The position numbers were made by a program, and so were the translations under genes. A model generated the notes under the pieces. It worked only from the letters and a program-made list of their open reading frames with translations. It ran no database searches and had not been told where the DNA came from. DNA of 64,000 nucleotides, taken from Pseudanabaena sp. SR411 (GTDB lineage: Bacteria; Cyanobacteriota; Cyanobacteriia; Pseudanabaenales; Pseudanabaenaceae). Below are positions 16,959 through 25,600 of this stretch, piece after piece (position 1 is the stretch's first letter; the number at the start of each line of letters is the position of its first letter). The DNA lies in assembly GCF_002251945.1 (NCBI RefSeq), contig NZ_NDHW01000045.1, positions 1 to 64,000 on the forward strand, written 5' to 3'.

Positions 16959-17150
16959 TTAGGCTGATTCTAACTCATCGGCAAAGAACCAAGACTTAGT
17001 GCTATCAGAGAATTTGACGATGTAGCCCCATTTGCTACCATCCATAATTTTCTCTTCTTTGATTACGCCGACTTCGCCAATTTTGTTAGAGATTGCCTTA
17101 CCGCTACCATCTTTGAAACCACGAACACGAACTTTTTGTCCAACTTGCAT
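16959..17150 (-). CDS. DUF2862 family protein
   Basis: The 63-residue protein MQVGQKVRVRGFKDGSGK...GEVGVIKEEKIMDGSKWGYIVKFSD...WFFADELE is a small SH3-like barrel of the DUF2862 family, found across cyanobacteria and plastids. The closing W-FF-DEL motif is diagnostic. Role unknown. It lies upstream of the HU and Get3d-like genes on the same strand. Confidence 0.8.
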   Translation of the reverse strand: MQVGQKVRVRGFKDGSGKAISNKIGEVGVIKEEKIMDGSKWGYIVKFSDSTKSWFFADELESA

Positions 17151-17230
17151 AATGTTTGCTTCTCGTACCGAACTCGATTAATCTGTTGCGTTTGCTTTAA
17201 AAAGTTTACATTAGATGTTAGCTCTATAAA

Positions 17231-17290
17231 ATAAAGAACCAATTTGTTATGGTACGACTCCGCCTCACCATAACAAATTGGTTCTTTAAT
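17231..17290. repeat. Hairpin with family-4 ends upstream of panB
   Basis: ATAAAGAACCA and TGGTTCTTTA are the same ends as family 4, but the inner arms read ATTTGTTATGGT / ACCATAACAAAT and the loop is ACGACTCCGCCTC. The stem has about 21 perfect pairs. It ends 20 bases before the panB start and could serve the divergent minus-strand gene or shape the panB leader. Confidence 0.65.
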
Positions 17291-17309
17291 ACTCACGAGG
17301 AATGCCACG

Positions 17310-18077
17310 ATGCCAGTGTCGATCGCCCAAATACAAAAATGGAAACAGCAAAAAAAGCCGATCGCGGCGTTGACAGCAAGTGACTATGCGATCGCCAAAC
17401 TGCTCGACAAAGCAGGCGTGGATATGATCTTGGTGGGTGATTCTCTGGCGATGGTAGCGCTTGGTTACAAAAACACCTTGCCTGTTACCCTTGATGACAT
17501 GATTCGTCATGCTCAAGCGGTCGGGCGTGGAGTTGATAATGCTTTACTAATTGTTGATATGCCATTTCTCAGCTATCAAATTTCTGCGGAAGAGGCAATG
17601 CGATCGGCGGGACGCATTTTCAAAGAAACTGATGCGCGGGGCATTAAGCTTGAAGGTGGGTATCCTGATATGGTTGAAACGATTTGTAAGCTAGTACAAG
17701 CAGGAATGCCAGTCATGGGACATGTGGGCTTAACCCCGCAATCGGTGCATCGGATCGGTTATCGGGTTCAAGGTGGTACTCCTGATACAGCCGAAGAGAT
17801 TTTACATCAATCTAAAGCTTTAGTGGAAGCTGGTATTTTTGCACTGCTATTAGAAAATATCCCTGCGGAGTTAGCGACTAAAATTACAGAACTAATTCCT
17901 GTCCCTACAATTGGTATTGGTGCAGGTCAAGGCTGTGATGGACAGATTTTGGTAACTCATGATGTTTTAGGCTTATCCGATTGGCAGCCTCCCTTTGCCC
18001 GTAAATATGCTGATTTGCAAAGCTCGATAACAGAAGCTGTTAAGCAGTATTGCCAAGATGTAAGAACCAAATCTTAG
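17310..18077 (+). CDS. panB: 3-methyl-2-oxobutanoate hydroxymethyltransferase PanB
   Basis: The enzyme (255 residues, family length about 260) makes ketopantoate from 2-oxoisovalerate and methylene-tetrahydrofolate, the first step of pantothenate synthesis. Visible: [30 protein letters not shown] (metal-binding Asp in VGDS), [18 protein letters not shown], and [22 protein letters not shown]. The start ATG 17310 directly follows a hairpin repeat. A 17-base gap leads to the next gene. Confidence 0.95.
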   Translation: MPVSIAQIQKWKQQKKPIAALTASDYAIAKLLDKAGVDMILVGDSLAMVALGYKNTLPVTLDDMIRHAQAVGRGVDNALLIVDMPFLSYQISAEEAMRSAGRIFKETDARGIKLEGGYPDMVETICKLVQAGMPVMGHVGLTPQSVHRIGYRVQGGTPDTAEEILHQSKALVEAGIFALLLENIPAELATKITELIPVPTIGIGAGQGCDGQILVTHDVLGLSDWQPPFARKYADLQSSITEAVKQYCQDVRTKS

Positions 18078-18094
18078 AAGATAGGTAAAATCAA

Positions 18095-18967
18095 ATGCTA
18101 AGCGCACCTGTAGGATATAAGACCCAATCGATTGATACCAGTATTGATGCTGAAATGTATCTGTTCAATCGCTTAAAATCTCTGACACTAATTCAAAAGG
18201 CTGAAAAAGTTAGCGGCTGGACAAAAGGATGCTTAGAACTCTATTTAGTTGGTCTTCAGCAGCGCTATCCAAATATAAGTTTATGCAAGTTGCGATACGA
18301 ATTTGCTAAAGCTACACTTAAATTTAATTTCTCTGATTCTGTATATCAAAATATTTCTGCATACGAGCAACCACTTATGCTTACTGATCCAATTTCACTA
18401 GCGCTGGATGTAGCCGCAATTTTTAATGGTTTAGATATTCCCTATTTAGTCGGTGGATCGGTTGCAAGTACGCTAATGGGAGAGCCGAGAGCAACTGAAG
18501 ATGTAGATATTGTTGCTGATTTAACCATAGAAAAATTAATTCCATTACTACAATCTCTCCAACCCAGATTCTATGTCTCTGAAGATGCAGTTAGAGATGC
18601 AATTAGGTTCAAGCGTTCCTTTAATCTAATCGACAATGATTCTCTGGGGAAAATAGATGTTTTTGTGCTTAAAGATAACCCTTTTCCTCAAATTGAGTTT
18701 CAACGTCGCCGATCGCAATTAGTGAGGCAAAATCCCGACCAAATGTTGGTACTACCCACTCCTGAAGATATTATTTTGCAAAAGTTAGTTTGGTATCGGA
18801 TGACTAAGAATGAGTCACAGAGACAATGGCGCGATGTTTTGGGTGTTTTGAAACTACAAGGCGATCGCCTAGATTTTGATTATTTGCAAAACTGGGCTGA
18901 GGAACTTAGCCTTAGTGATTTGTTAGAGACTGCTTGCACAGAGTCAGGGATAGAACTTTTCTTCTAA
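18095..18967 (+). CDS. Nucleotidyltransferase-fold protein
   Basis: The 290-residue protein has the nucleotidyltransferase signature in its middle: VGGSVASTLMGEPRATEDVDIVAD (about 126-149), i.e. GGS followed by D-x-D. KIDVFVL adds the third acid. An N-terminal helical region of about 90 residues (LTLIQKAEKVSGWTKGCLELYL...) appears to be a separate domain. Similar proteins are annotated as AbiEii-like or hypothetical; no toxin partner is adjacent, so a toxin-antitoxin role is not supported here. Confidence 0.7.
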   Translation: MLSAPVGYKTQSIDTSIDAEMYLFNRLKSLTLIQKAEKVSGWTKGCLELYLVGLQQRYPNISLCKLRYEFAKATLKFNFSDSVYQNISAYEQPLMLTDPISLALDVAAIFNGLDIPYLVGGSVASTLMGEPRATEDVDIVADLTIEKLIPLLQSLQPRFYVSEDAVRDAIRFKRSFNLIDNDSLGKIDVFVLKDNPFPQIEFQRRRSQLVRQNPDQMLVLPTPEDIILQKLVWYRMTKNESQRQWRDVLGVLKLQGDRLDFDYLQNWAEELSLSDLLETACTESGIELFF

Positions 18968-18969
18968 AT

Positions 18970-18998
18970 AAAAAAGGAACGCTTCGCGTTCCTTTTTT
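18970..18998 (+). terminator. Terminator between convergent genes
   Basis: AAAAAAGGAACGC / GCGTTCCTTTTTT encloses a TTC triloop and ends in T7; bidirectional between the nucleotidyltransferase and ABC1 kinase genes. Confidence 0.8.
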
Positions 18999-19003
18999 TG
19001 GGC

Positions 19004-20962
19004 TTACCAACTGCGTCCATTTACCGATCGCCTTAAACCAGAGCCAACCAATTCGCGCTCTTCGCCTTGAAAATTGCTCATAGAATTATTGATTAAATCT
19101 TGCTGTTTATCATCTTGATATTTTTGCTCATCGCGTAATAACACCTCACGGACTGCCCGCACCATTGATCTCTGGGCAAGTTTAGAAATGACATCGCGAC
19201 CGAAGGTGAGAGTTTGACGCTTAGTGAGAATACGGGTTGCTAAAGGCAAAATGTCGGTGGGAGCGATCGCCTTGTCTTTCTGGAGAATTGTCCATAGTCT
19301 CGCAATATAGCCCAAACTTGATGGAGTCTCAGTTTTAGCAATTGTTTCTTTGACTTGAGGATCAATCACGATATTGCCGATGGGTGACGTGCGAAATCTT
19401 TCTGGTAAACGCTTGCTTGCCTCAACTTCGATGCCTTTGACGATCTCATCGATGATGCGATCGTGCATAAACTCACTGCGATCGGAAAGTAAGAAATCAA
19501 TTCCTTTGTCGAGAGTTCCATTCAAGTTGTAGTCAGGATTGGTTTGAGCATTGCTGAGCAAATTCTCTAGACGATTCCATCGGAATTCACCATCACGGAA
19601 GAGTAAATCCTTGAGAGCCATTCTTAACTCTGGTGCAGAGTCATTCAGCAAACGATTAGCAACGTAGGGATAGGCGACAGCTAAAACCTTGAAATTAGGA
19701 TCAACGCTAAAGGCAATGCCTTCTAACGTGACAAGCGATCGGATAATCAACGCATAGTAAGCAGGAACTTGGAAGGGATAGTCATACATGATCTGCGATA
19801 ACTGATCGGTCATGTCTTTAAAATCCATTTGTGTCAAGCTTTGACCTTCAGGTGGATTGAAGACTTCCGATAGTGCGGGGACGATCGCAGCAAAGTCGAT
19901 ATCTTCAGTCAAAAAGCCTAAACGCACATAGTCTTTAGAAAGAGCAACAAAATCACGATTGACTAAATGCACGATCGCTTCGATTAGTCCAAAGCGCTGC
20001 TCTGAGGAAACTTGGCTCATCATGCCAAAGTCGAGATAAGCAAGTTTGCCATCACCCATTACTAATAGGTTGCCTGGGTGTGGATCGGCGTGAAAATAGC
20101 CATAGTCGAGCAATTGACGCAAAGAGCATTGCACACCAACTTCAATGATGTGACGACTATCAAAGCCAGCTTCTTTGACTCCCTGCACATTAGTTAACTT
20201 AATGCCTTCAATCCATTCCATCGTCAATACACGCTTAGCAGTATATTGCCAATAGATTTTAGGAACATAAATTCCGTCCAATCCACCATAGTATTCAGCA
20301 AATTTTTCGGCGTTTTGACCTTCAAAGGTGTAGTCCATTTCCTCAAAAATACGACTAGCAAACTCATCAAGGATGGCGGCTAAATTGGTACGCACAAATT
20401 TGAAAGTCTTCTTTAGCCATGTAGCAATACCACGCAGGATATACATATCGAGCGCAATACCTGCGGCAATGTCAGGGCGTTGGACTTTGATGGCAACGAG
20501 TTCGCCTGTTTTGAGTTTGCCTTTATAGACTTGACCTAATGAAGCAGCAGCGATCGGGTTATCGGAGATTTCGGCATAAACTTCCGAAGGATCGGCTCCT
20601 AATGCATCGCGAATAAATTGATAGGCGATTTCGTTAGGAAATGGTGGCAGTTGATCTTGCAGTTCGGCGAGTTCGTCCATGAATACAGGTGGCACGATGT
20701 CAGGACGGGTCGAGAGGGCTTGACCAATTTTGATAAAGGCTGGACCGAGACGGGTTAGTAACTTTCGCGATTCGATCGCTAATTTTTTTAATTCTGTGGC
20801 TGAGGCTTTGGCACTGAGGCGTAGTCTCAGAATCAACCAGATCAGTGGTACAAAAATCACTATGCAGCGCCACCAGACCCGCAAAGGTTGGTTGCGGTAG
20901 TAGTTTGCGATCGCGTCAATGTCATAACGATCTAACTCAAAGTCTGTTTTGGTTACGGGCAT
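19004..20962 (-). CDS. ABC1/AarF/UbiB-family atypical kinase
   Basis: The 652-residue protein has the ABC1 kinase hallmarks: KxGQ motif in FIKIGQALSTRPDIVPPVF (about 73-91), ELAELQDQLPPFP, the Ala-rich loop AAASLGQVYKGKL, VAIKVQRP with the kinase Lys, and catalytic FHADPHPGNLLVM followed by YLDFGMM. In cyanobacteria and plastids these kinases act in prenylquinone metabolism and chlorophyll/tocopherol homeostasis. The N-terminal membrane segment WWRCIVIFVPLIWLILRLRL suggests membrane anchoring. Single gene; several paralogues are usual per genome. Confidence 0.93.
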   Translation of the reverse strand: MPVTKTDFELDRYDIDAIANYYRNQPLRVWWRCIVIFVPLIWLILRLRLSAKASATELKKLAIESRKLLTRLGPAFIKIGQALSTRPDIVPPVFMDELAELQDQLPPFPNEIAYQFIRDALGADPSEVYAEISDNPIAAASLGQVYKGKLKTGELVAIKVQRPDIAAGIALDMYILRGIATWLKKTFKFVRTNLAAILDEFASRIFEEMDYTFEGQNAEKFAEYYGGLDGIYVPKIYWQYTAKRVLTMEWIEGIKLTNVQGVKEAGFDSRHIIEVGVQCSLRQLLDYGYFHADPHPGNLLVMGDGKLAYLDFGMMSQVSSEQRFGLIEAIVHLVNRDFVALSKDYVRLGFLTEDIDFAAIVPALSEVFNPPEGQSLTQMDFKDMTDQLSQIMYDYPFQVPAYYALIIRSLVTLEGIAFSVDPNFKVLAVAYPYVANRLLNDSAPELRMALKDLLFRDGEFRWNRLENLLSNAQTNPDYNLNGTLDKGIDFLLSDRSEFMHDRIIDEIVKGIEVEASKRLPERFRTSPIGNIVIDPQVKETIAKTETPSSLGYIARLWTILQKDKAIAPTDILPLATRILTKRQTLTFGRDVISKLAQRSMVRAVREVLLRDEQKYQDDKQQDLINNSMSNFQGEERELVGSGLRRSVNGRSW

Positions 20963-21130
20963 AGAATTTTTGTAGACTCATCTGTAGACTTATATGTATA
21001 GATTATTTTAACAATTTGTAACAAGATTCGGGATAGCTCTCTAGGCTTAAGTTTACAATTACAGAGACTCTAAATTTTTAGATATGCCCTAAAAATTACT
21101 ACAACCCAAAAAAGTCTCAGAAATACCTCT

Positions 21131-22048
21131 ATGTCAGTTCCCGATTTTCAGTCAATTATGCTGCCATTAATGCAATTTGCTAGTGATGGCAAAGAGCATT
21201 CATTCAGAGAAAGTGTGGAATACTTGGCAGAATTTTTTAAATTATCTGAGAATGATAGAAAAGAATTATTACCCAGTGGGCAACAACCTACTTTTGATAA
21301 TCGTGTTGGCTGGTCAAAAACATATTTACTAAAGGCTGGTTTACTGGAATCTCCTCGACGCTCTATTTTTCAAATTACGATCAGAGGTAAAGAAGTTCTT
21401 AGCCGCAATCCATCTCAGATTAATGCTAAGTTTCTCAAGCAGTTTCCTGAATATCAAGAGTTTGCAGGTGCTAATACAACTGTTGAAAATTCTAGTCAGC
21501 TGCCTCAAGATCCTTTAACTGAGCAAATTACACCTGAAGAAGCTTTAGCTACAGCTTATCAAAAACTAAAACTAGCTTTAGCTCAAGACCTCTTGACCCT
21601 TGTTAAAGACTGTACACCTGATTTTTTTGAGCGCCTAGTTGTAAAGTTATTAGTTAAGATGGGCTATGGTGGCTCAATTCAAGACGCAGGAAGAGCGATT
21701 GGTAGAAGTGGTGACGAGGGTATCGATGGCATTATTAAAGAAGATCGTCTTGGCTTAGATGCAATTTACATCCAAGCGAAAAAATGGGAAGGTACGGTAG
21801 GGCGACCTGAGATTCAAAAATTTGTTGGAGCCTTGGCAGGACAAGGAGCGAAAAAAGGTGTATTTATAACCACTTCTAGCTTTTCTAGAGATGCCTATGA
21901 ATACGCCAAAAATATGAAAGATACAAAGGTGGTTTTACTAGATGGCGAACAATTGACTCAGTATATGATTGACTACAACCTAGGTGTGTCAATCATTTCG
22001 CAGTATGAGCTTAAAAAGATTGACTCTGATTTTTTTGCTGATGAATAA
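21131..22048 (+). CDS. Mrr-type restriction endonuclease family protein
   Basis: The 305-residue protein starts with a winged-helix Mrr_N domain (SIMLPLMQFASDGKEHSFRESVEYL...GWSKTYLLKAGLLESPRRSIFQITIRG, about 8-95). It ends with the Mrr catalytic domain (FFERLVVKLLVKMGYGGS...GDEGIDGIIKEDRLGLDAIYIQAKKWEG...). The D...QAK residues form the PD-(D/E)XK site. Mrr relatives cut methylated foreign DNA (type IV restriction). No methylase is next to it, consistent with type IV. The gene is flanked by AT-rich spacers. Confidence 0.85.
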   Translation: MSVPDFQSIMLPLMQFASDGKEHSFRESVEYLAEFFKLSENDRKELLPSGQQPTFDNRVGWSKTYLLKAGLLESPRRSIFQITIRGKEVLSRNPSQINAKFLKQFPEYQEFAGANTTVENSSQLPQDPLTEQITPEEALATAYQKLKLALAQDLLTLVKDCTPDFFERLVVKLLVKMGYGGSIQDAGRAIGRSGDEGIDGIIKEDRLGLDAIYIQAKKWEGTVGRPEIQKFVGALAGQGAKKGVFITTSSFSRDAYEYAKNMKDTKVVLLDGEQLTQYMIDYNLGVSIISQYELKKIDSDFFADE

Positions 22049-22134
22049 ATTGCTGAATATTTAGAATTATCTTAAATTTCTTGGTTTCAATGAATGGAGT
22101 AAAATAAACCATAGATTTTTTATTTATTGCTGCT

Positions 22135-22491
22135 ATGAGTCAAACCGATAACCTAGAAGAACGCTTTCGTGAGCTAGAGCGCGAAGTGATGGGCAATAAG
22201 CAACAAACGAGTAGCCAACCCCACGATCCAAACAAACGTGCTGAACCAGAATTTGTGGCTGTTGGGCAAAGTGTAGAGGCAGCTAAAACTGGCTTAGGTA
22301 GTCTTATTGCTTGGGTAAATAGCCTAACTGGAGCAACCAAAGTTGCCGCGATCGTGGCGATCGGGCTAGTTTCATTTACAATTCTGAGTTTTGTATTTAA
22401 ACTAGTATCACTTGCCATTTCCATCGGCATTATGGCGCTAGTCGGGTTTATTTTGTACAAAGTATTCTTTGAGCCAAGCCCAACGAAATAA
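22135..22491 (+). CDS. Small membrane protein, unknown function
   Basis: The 118-residue protein has a charged N-terminal part (LEERFRELEREVMGNKQQ), a short linker and two membrane segments (VAAIVAIGLVSFTILSFVF and AISIGIMALVGFILYKVFF). The FRELEREV start resembles several cyanobacterial proteins of unknown function. No family assigned. A hairpin follows directly. Confidence 0.6.
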   Translation: MSQTDNLEERFRELEREVMGNKQQTSSQPHDPNKRAEPEFVAVGQSVEAAKTGLGSLIAWVNSLTGATKVAAIVAIGLVSFTILSFVFKLVSLAISIGIMALVGFILYKVFFEPSPTK

Positions 22492-22494
22492 ATA

Positions 22495-22525
22495 ATAAAA
22501 ATCTTTACTGCGTAAAGATTTTTAT
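22495..22525 (+). terminator. Hairpin after the small membrane protein
   Basis: ATAAAAATCTTTAC / GTAAAGATTTTTAT pairs around TGC. Confidence 0.65.
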
Positions 22526-22559
22526 ATCTAAAACTAAATGTCTATCAGGACTAATTCCT

Positions 22560-22904
22560 ATGACTATTTCTCGTGCATCTCGTAGACCAATTCAGCCGAA
22601 ATTGCGTTCTATGCCTCTACGGAAAACCCCTTCGGCGCTATACATCCAGATGCATCAACTCGCCAATGAGAAAGAGCGGCTACAGGAAGAACTGGTACGA
22701 GTATGCGATCGCCAGCAACAAATAGTTAATCGCCTTGCCGATCTTGATCGCAATCTCGCGCAATTAGATCTTGAAGTGGAGAATAACGCTGTAAGTGCAG
22801 AGATGACTGAGGCACAGTTTGTTAATAAAATTAAGGCTAAGCCCACAGAGCGTATTCAAACAATCCGTGGCGCAACCTATGAAAGTATGACGATTGAATA
22901 CTAG
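22560..22904 (+). CDS. Coiled-coil protein resembling gas-vesicle protein GvpV (tentative)
   Basis: The 114-residue protein has a basic N-terminus with SMPLRKTPSALYIQMHQLANEKERLQEELVRV followed by a coiled coil (about 40-75). The SMPxRKT...Y...L..EKxRLQxEL pattern is what I recall of GvpV proteins linked to gas-vesicle clusters. No other gvp gene lies in the window, so the match is tentative; it may be a general coiled-coil relative. Alternative: unknown protein. Confidence 0.45.
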   Translation: MTISRASRRPIQPKLRSMPLRKTPSALYIQMHQLANEKERLQEELVRVCDRQQQIVNRLADLDRNLAQLDLEVENNAVSAEMTEAQFVNKIKAKPTERIQTIRGATYESMTIEY

Positions 22905-22918
22905 TCAAAGGGGTTTGA

Positions 22919-22949
22919 GTTTTGATTTTGCCTAAGGCAAAATCAAAAC
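22919..22949. terminator. Terminator between convergent genes
   Basis: GTTTTGATTTTGCC / GGCAAAATCAAAAC pairs around TAA, directly before the stop of the minus-strand phosphatase gene. Confidence 0.75.
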
Positions 22950-22951
22950 CG

Positions 22952-24088
22952 CTATGGGAAGTGAATTTGTAGTAGCGAAACATCATCACCAAATTTGGCG
23001 TTAGGAGTTTCGCTCTGGATTTTTTGCAGAACTGAATTTGTAGTAATTTCTGCACTCAACGAGAATTTTTCTACTAAGTAATTGAAAAACTTAGGCATTC
23101 CCCATATTTTGTCATTTTCTTGCATAACCTCAAAAATGCCATCACTGCAAATATAAAGTTTACTGTCTGTCGCTATCGATAGTTCCGAGCTAGTGTAATC
23201 CACATCAGGGAAAAATCCTATAGGCATATCTAGACTAGGAAGTTCTTGAATCTGGGGATTTTCAGGAGTTCCAGAAATCAAAATTCCTTGGGGATGTCCA
23301 GCATTAGCATAGATCAGCTTGCGTTGCGATCGCTCATAAACTCCATACCACATTGTGAAATAGCGCCCATTGTGCTGACTCATCTGAAAAGCTCGATTAA
23401 GCTCTATCATAATTGTGCTAGGTTCGTAAAACTTCTCTTTACCAAAGGACTGCGATCGCAAGAGATTTAAAATTGAAATGGATAATAATGCTGAACCTAC
23501 GCCATGACCAGAAGTATCGATTAAATAAATAGCTAAATGATCAGGATCTAGCCAATAAAAGTCATAACAATCTCCACCTAGTTGACTAGAAGGAATAAAC
23601 TCAGCCGTAATGTTTACTACACCTTCTAAAGTCAAGGGCAACAAAGCTCTTATATATTCTCCTGCCTCTGCAAGTTCCGCCTCTAGTAACTGCTTTTGTG
23701 ATTGTAAGTCTTTATTAAGTTGATAGATTCTTAAACCCGCTCTAACACTAGCGATTAATTCAGTCTTATCGATCGGTTTAGATAAAAAATCATCAGCTCC
23801 ATTATCTAGAGCTTTCACCTTATCTTCGACAGCACCTTTAGAAGTTAATAAAATAAAGATTGTTGAAGATAAATTATCATCCAGCTTAATTTGATGACAG
23901 ACTTCTAATCCATCTATGTCTGGCATCATCCAATCACAAATGATTAAGGCTGGTTGATATTGTTTGGCTAATGATATTCCTTCCTTTCCATTCTTTGCGA
24001 CAATTACTTCATATTTTTGTGCTTGCAGTGTATTTTTCAGAATCATTTGCATGACAAGATCGTCATCGATTACAAGAATTTGCTGCAT
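22952..24088 (-). CDS. Response regulator with SpoIIE/PP2C-type phosphatase domain (RsbU-like)
   Basis: The 378-residue protein has an N-terminal receiver domain (LVIDDDLVMQMIL, phospho-acceptor Asp in IICDWMMPDIDG, Lys in LSKPIDKTEL) and, after a coiled linker (about 120-150), a PP2C-like SpoIIE phosphatase: FIPSSQLGGDCYDFYWL, IDTSGHGVGSALLSI, YANAGHPQGIL, CSDGIFEV. The acidic metal-binding residues are present. Such proteins dephosphorylate STAS-domain antagonists under control of a histidine kinase. A STAS protein is encoded at 11064-11489; pairing is possible but unproven. Confidence 0.9.
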   Translation of the reverse strand: MQQILVIDDDLVMQMILKNTLQAQKYEVIVAKNGKEGISLAKQYQPALIICDWMMPDIDGLEVCHQIKLDDNLSSTIFILLTSKGAVEDKVKALDNGADDFLSKPIDKTELIASVRAGLRIYQLNKDLQSQKQLLEAELAEAGEYIRALLPLTLEGVVNITAEFIPSSQLGGDCYDFYWLDPDHLAIYLIDTSGHGVGSALLSISILNLLRSQSFGKEKFYEPSTIMIELNRAFQMSQHNGRYFTMWYGVYERSQRKLIYANAGHPQGILISGTPENPQIQELPSLDMPIGFFPDVDYTSSELSIATDSKLYICSDGIFEVMQENDKIWGMPKFFNYLVEKFSLSAEITTNSVLQKIQSETPNAKFGDDVSLLQIHFP

Positions 24089-24112
24089 CCTGATTACCTT
24101 ATGGACTATATG

Positions 24113-24146
24113 TTATAGCAAAACACAAAATGGCTATGCCACAGCA
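24113..24146. repeat. Fragment of a family-1 repeat
   Basis: TATAGCAAAACACAAAATGG followed by CTATGCCA is the 5' half of the family-1 hairpin without its second arm. The region 24147-24446 holds no gene that I can recognise; short GTTAGGACA / TGTCCTAAC-like motifs (24160, 24290) may be traces of another element. Confidence 0.45.
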
Positions 24147-24446
24147 AAGAAAGGGGTAGTTAGGACAAGTGAAAGAAAACTCGTTGTATAGCGTCTCTCA
24201 AACTGTCCCATTGTCTAACTATCTTACTGACATAATTCTTGCTTCTACCACTATTTGAACTCTTGCACAGAGAGGACAAAGTATTAATAAGTTAGGACAG
24301 TTCGTTTCAGGGGCGATCGCAGATCTAGAAAGTATCTTTTTGTTTACGCTTGGGTATGAAGTATGAATTTATGTAAATTGAGCGATCACACAGAGATTGC
24401 TAAAGCTAATAGCACTCTGAATCATAACTGTAATATATTTAGCTCT

Positions 24447-24757
24447 AAGTAGCTAGGCATAAGAAAACTCAAAATAGGAAGTATCAAAGCCAAGTGAATC
24501 GTAACGGGAAAGAAGAGCATTTTCTAAGCCCCAGATTAAATTATCCTCAGAGTCGAACATTAGAGTCGAACATTTGCCCAGAAAGATGGTCACGCTTTAA
24601 ATGCAACCATTCCAATTCAATGGGATTCATCTCAGAGCAGTAGGGAGGCAATTGAAATAAAAATAAGCCTTTACGCTGCCACTCAGGAATTTCTAATTGT
24701 ACCGCCTTACAAATATGAGTAGAGCTATTGTCTTGACCAATGACAATATAGCAATCC
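24447..24757 (-). pseudogene. IS630-type transposase remnant with terminal inverted repeat
   Basis: On the minus strand a frame reads YIVIGQDNSSTHICKAVQ...QLPPYCSEMNPIELEWLHLKRDHLSGQMFDS, the C-terminal DDE region (D-N-S-STH and Glu of NPIE) of IS630-family transposases. The frame is broken by a 13-base tandem duplication AGAGTCGAACATT (24549-24561 and 24562-24574), after which it continues DNLIWGLENALLSRYDS...FSYA and stops. Immediately beyond, TAAGTAGCTAGGCATAAG (24447-24464) is probably the element's end; it equals the end of the family-5 repeats. On its other side a family-2-like sequence cuts off the transposase. Confidence 0.75.
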
Positions 24758-24775
24758 TAAATGAGTTGTGGAAAA
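24752..24775. repeat. Family-2 repeat end fused to the transposase remnant
   Basis: TATAGCAATCCTAAATGAGT continues TGTGGA and matches the left end of the two complete family-2 elements (25339-25425, 38455-38542). No second end is found nearby, so this is a solo end or a deletion product. Confidence 0.55.
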
Positions 24776-24928
24776 AAGCCATACTTAAAAATCTTCTCTG
24801 GTTTGGAAGTTGCCATCAAAATCAAAGGATCACAGGTAAATCGTCGGGTCGAATGGCTCAAACCTGAGCTTCCCTATACGGCTATTAGCGTCAAGAGTGA
24901 CGTTCATACTGATAAACGCTATATCTAG
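24775..24928 (+). pseudogene. Unrecognised coding fragment
   Basis: A frame of about 50 codons without a start reads KIFSGLEVAIKIKGSQVN then RRVEWLKPELPYTAISVKSD then VHTDKRYI before TAG at 24926-24928. It looks like a real protein tail rather than random sequence but I cannot name the family. It is cut on the left by a repeat end. Confidence 0.3.
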
Positions 24929-24931
24929 GAC

Positions 24932-24997
24932 AAATAAAAAGCCAAAAGATAAGTGGCGGTGCAAAGCACTACCAATTATCTTTTGGCTTTTTATTTA
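24932..24997. terminator. Hairpin with AAATAAAAAGCC arms
   Basis: AAATAAAAAGCCAAAAGATAA pairs with its complement (24977-24997); the inner part holds GGCGGTGCAAAGCACTACC. It lies between the coding fragment and the acyltransferase remnant. Confidence 0.65.
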
Positions 24998-25592
24998 GTT
25001 TATAGTTGTGAAATTGTTTTTAGTAAACGACTTAAATCTTTTGTTAATCTGTGAACATAAATACTCAATTAATAGAACTGATAAAAGTGTTTTGGCTACT
25101 AGTAAAGCAAAAATAAGTGGTGACCATTTAGGTAAGAAAGTAAGATCTTGCAGGTAATAAATGGCGAAAAATGAATGAACAAGCCACATCTGAAAAGAAT
25201 ATTTACCTAGATAAGCAAATACTTTAGATAGGTAATTGGTTTCAACTAATCTAATCGAAAAGTAGATAAATAAAGGCGTTAAAGCAAAGTCATAGTTTGG
25301 GACAAAGTTGACTATAAACTTAATTATAAAAACTCCTATAGCAGTCCTAAATCATTTGTAGATTTTTGGGTTTGTGGAAGCGCACCCCTTCGGGGTGCGC
25401 TTCCACAAACCATTTAGGATTGCTATATCGATCCTAAAACAATCCAAATCCAGCTTAAATATTCCAGCTTTTTGATTATCTTACTAGAAAAAAAGTTATG
25501 CTTGGCGCAAAGCATCCCCAATGCAAAAGATGTCTGTCTAACTACAAATGCCATTAAGCCGTATTGACCAACATCACGATTAAAATAATATC
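24998..25592 (-). pseudogene. Acyltransferase-3 type membrane protein, C-terminal remnant split by a MITE
   Basis: The minus strand encodes RYYFNRDVGQYGLMAFVV... then LEYLSWIWIVLGS up to 25428, is interrupted by an 87-base element, and resumes GVFIIKFIVNFVPNYDFA...KVFAYLGKYSFQMWLVHSFFAIYYL... to the stop at 24998 (about 160 residues in all). GKYSFQMWLVHSF is the last-helix motif of acyltransferase-3/OafA proteins. Deleting the element plus one TA restores ...VLGSIGVFI... in frame. The N-terminal half is missing, so the gene was already truncated. Only the last 64 codons remain as an ATG-started frame. Confidence 0.75.
25339..25425. mobile_element. MITE, family 2 (TAGCARTCC...GGAYTGCTA), TA target duplication
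   Basis: The 87-base element has imperfect terminal inverted repeats TAGCAGTCCTAAAT / ATTTAGGATTGCTA and is flanked by TA on both sides (25337-25338, 25426-25427). The right half is a perfect hairpin: TGGTTTGTGG-type outer arms, inner arms GAAGCGCACCCC / GGGGTGCGCTTC. TA target choice is typical of IS630/Tc1-mariner elements, one of which has left a remnant 600 bases away. Confidence 0.85.
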
Positions 25593-25600
25593 GTTACAAA

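Noticed and set aside
24147-24446. Possible insertion-sequence ends (GTTAGGACA and TGTCCTAAC-like motifs)
   Set aside because: Motifs are short, not paired symmetrically, and no transposase lies between them.
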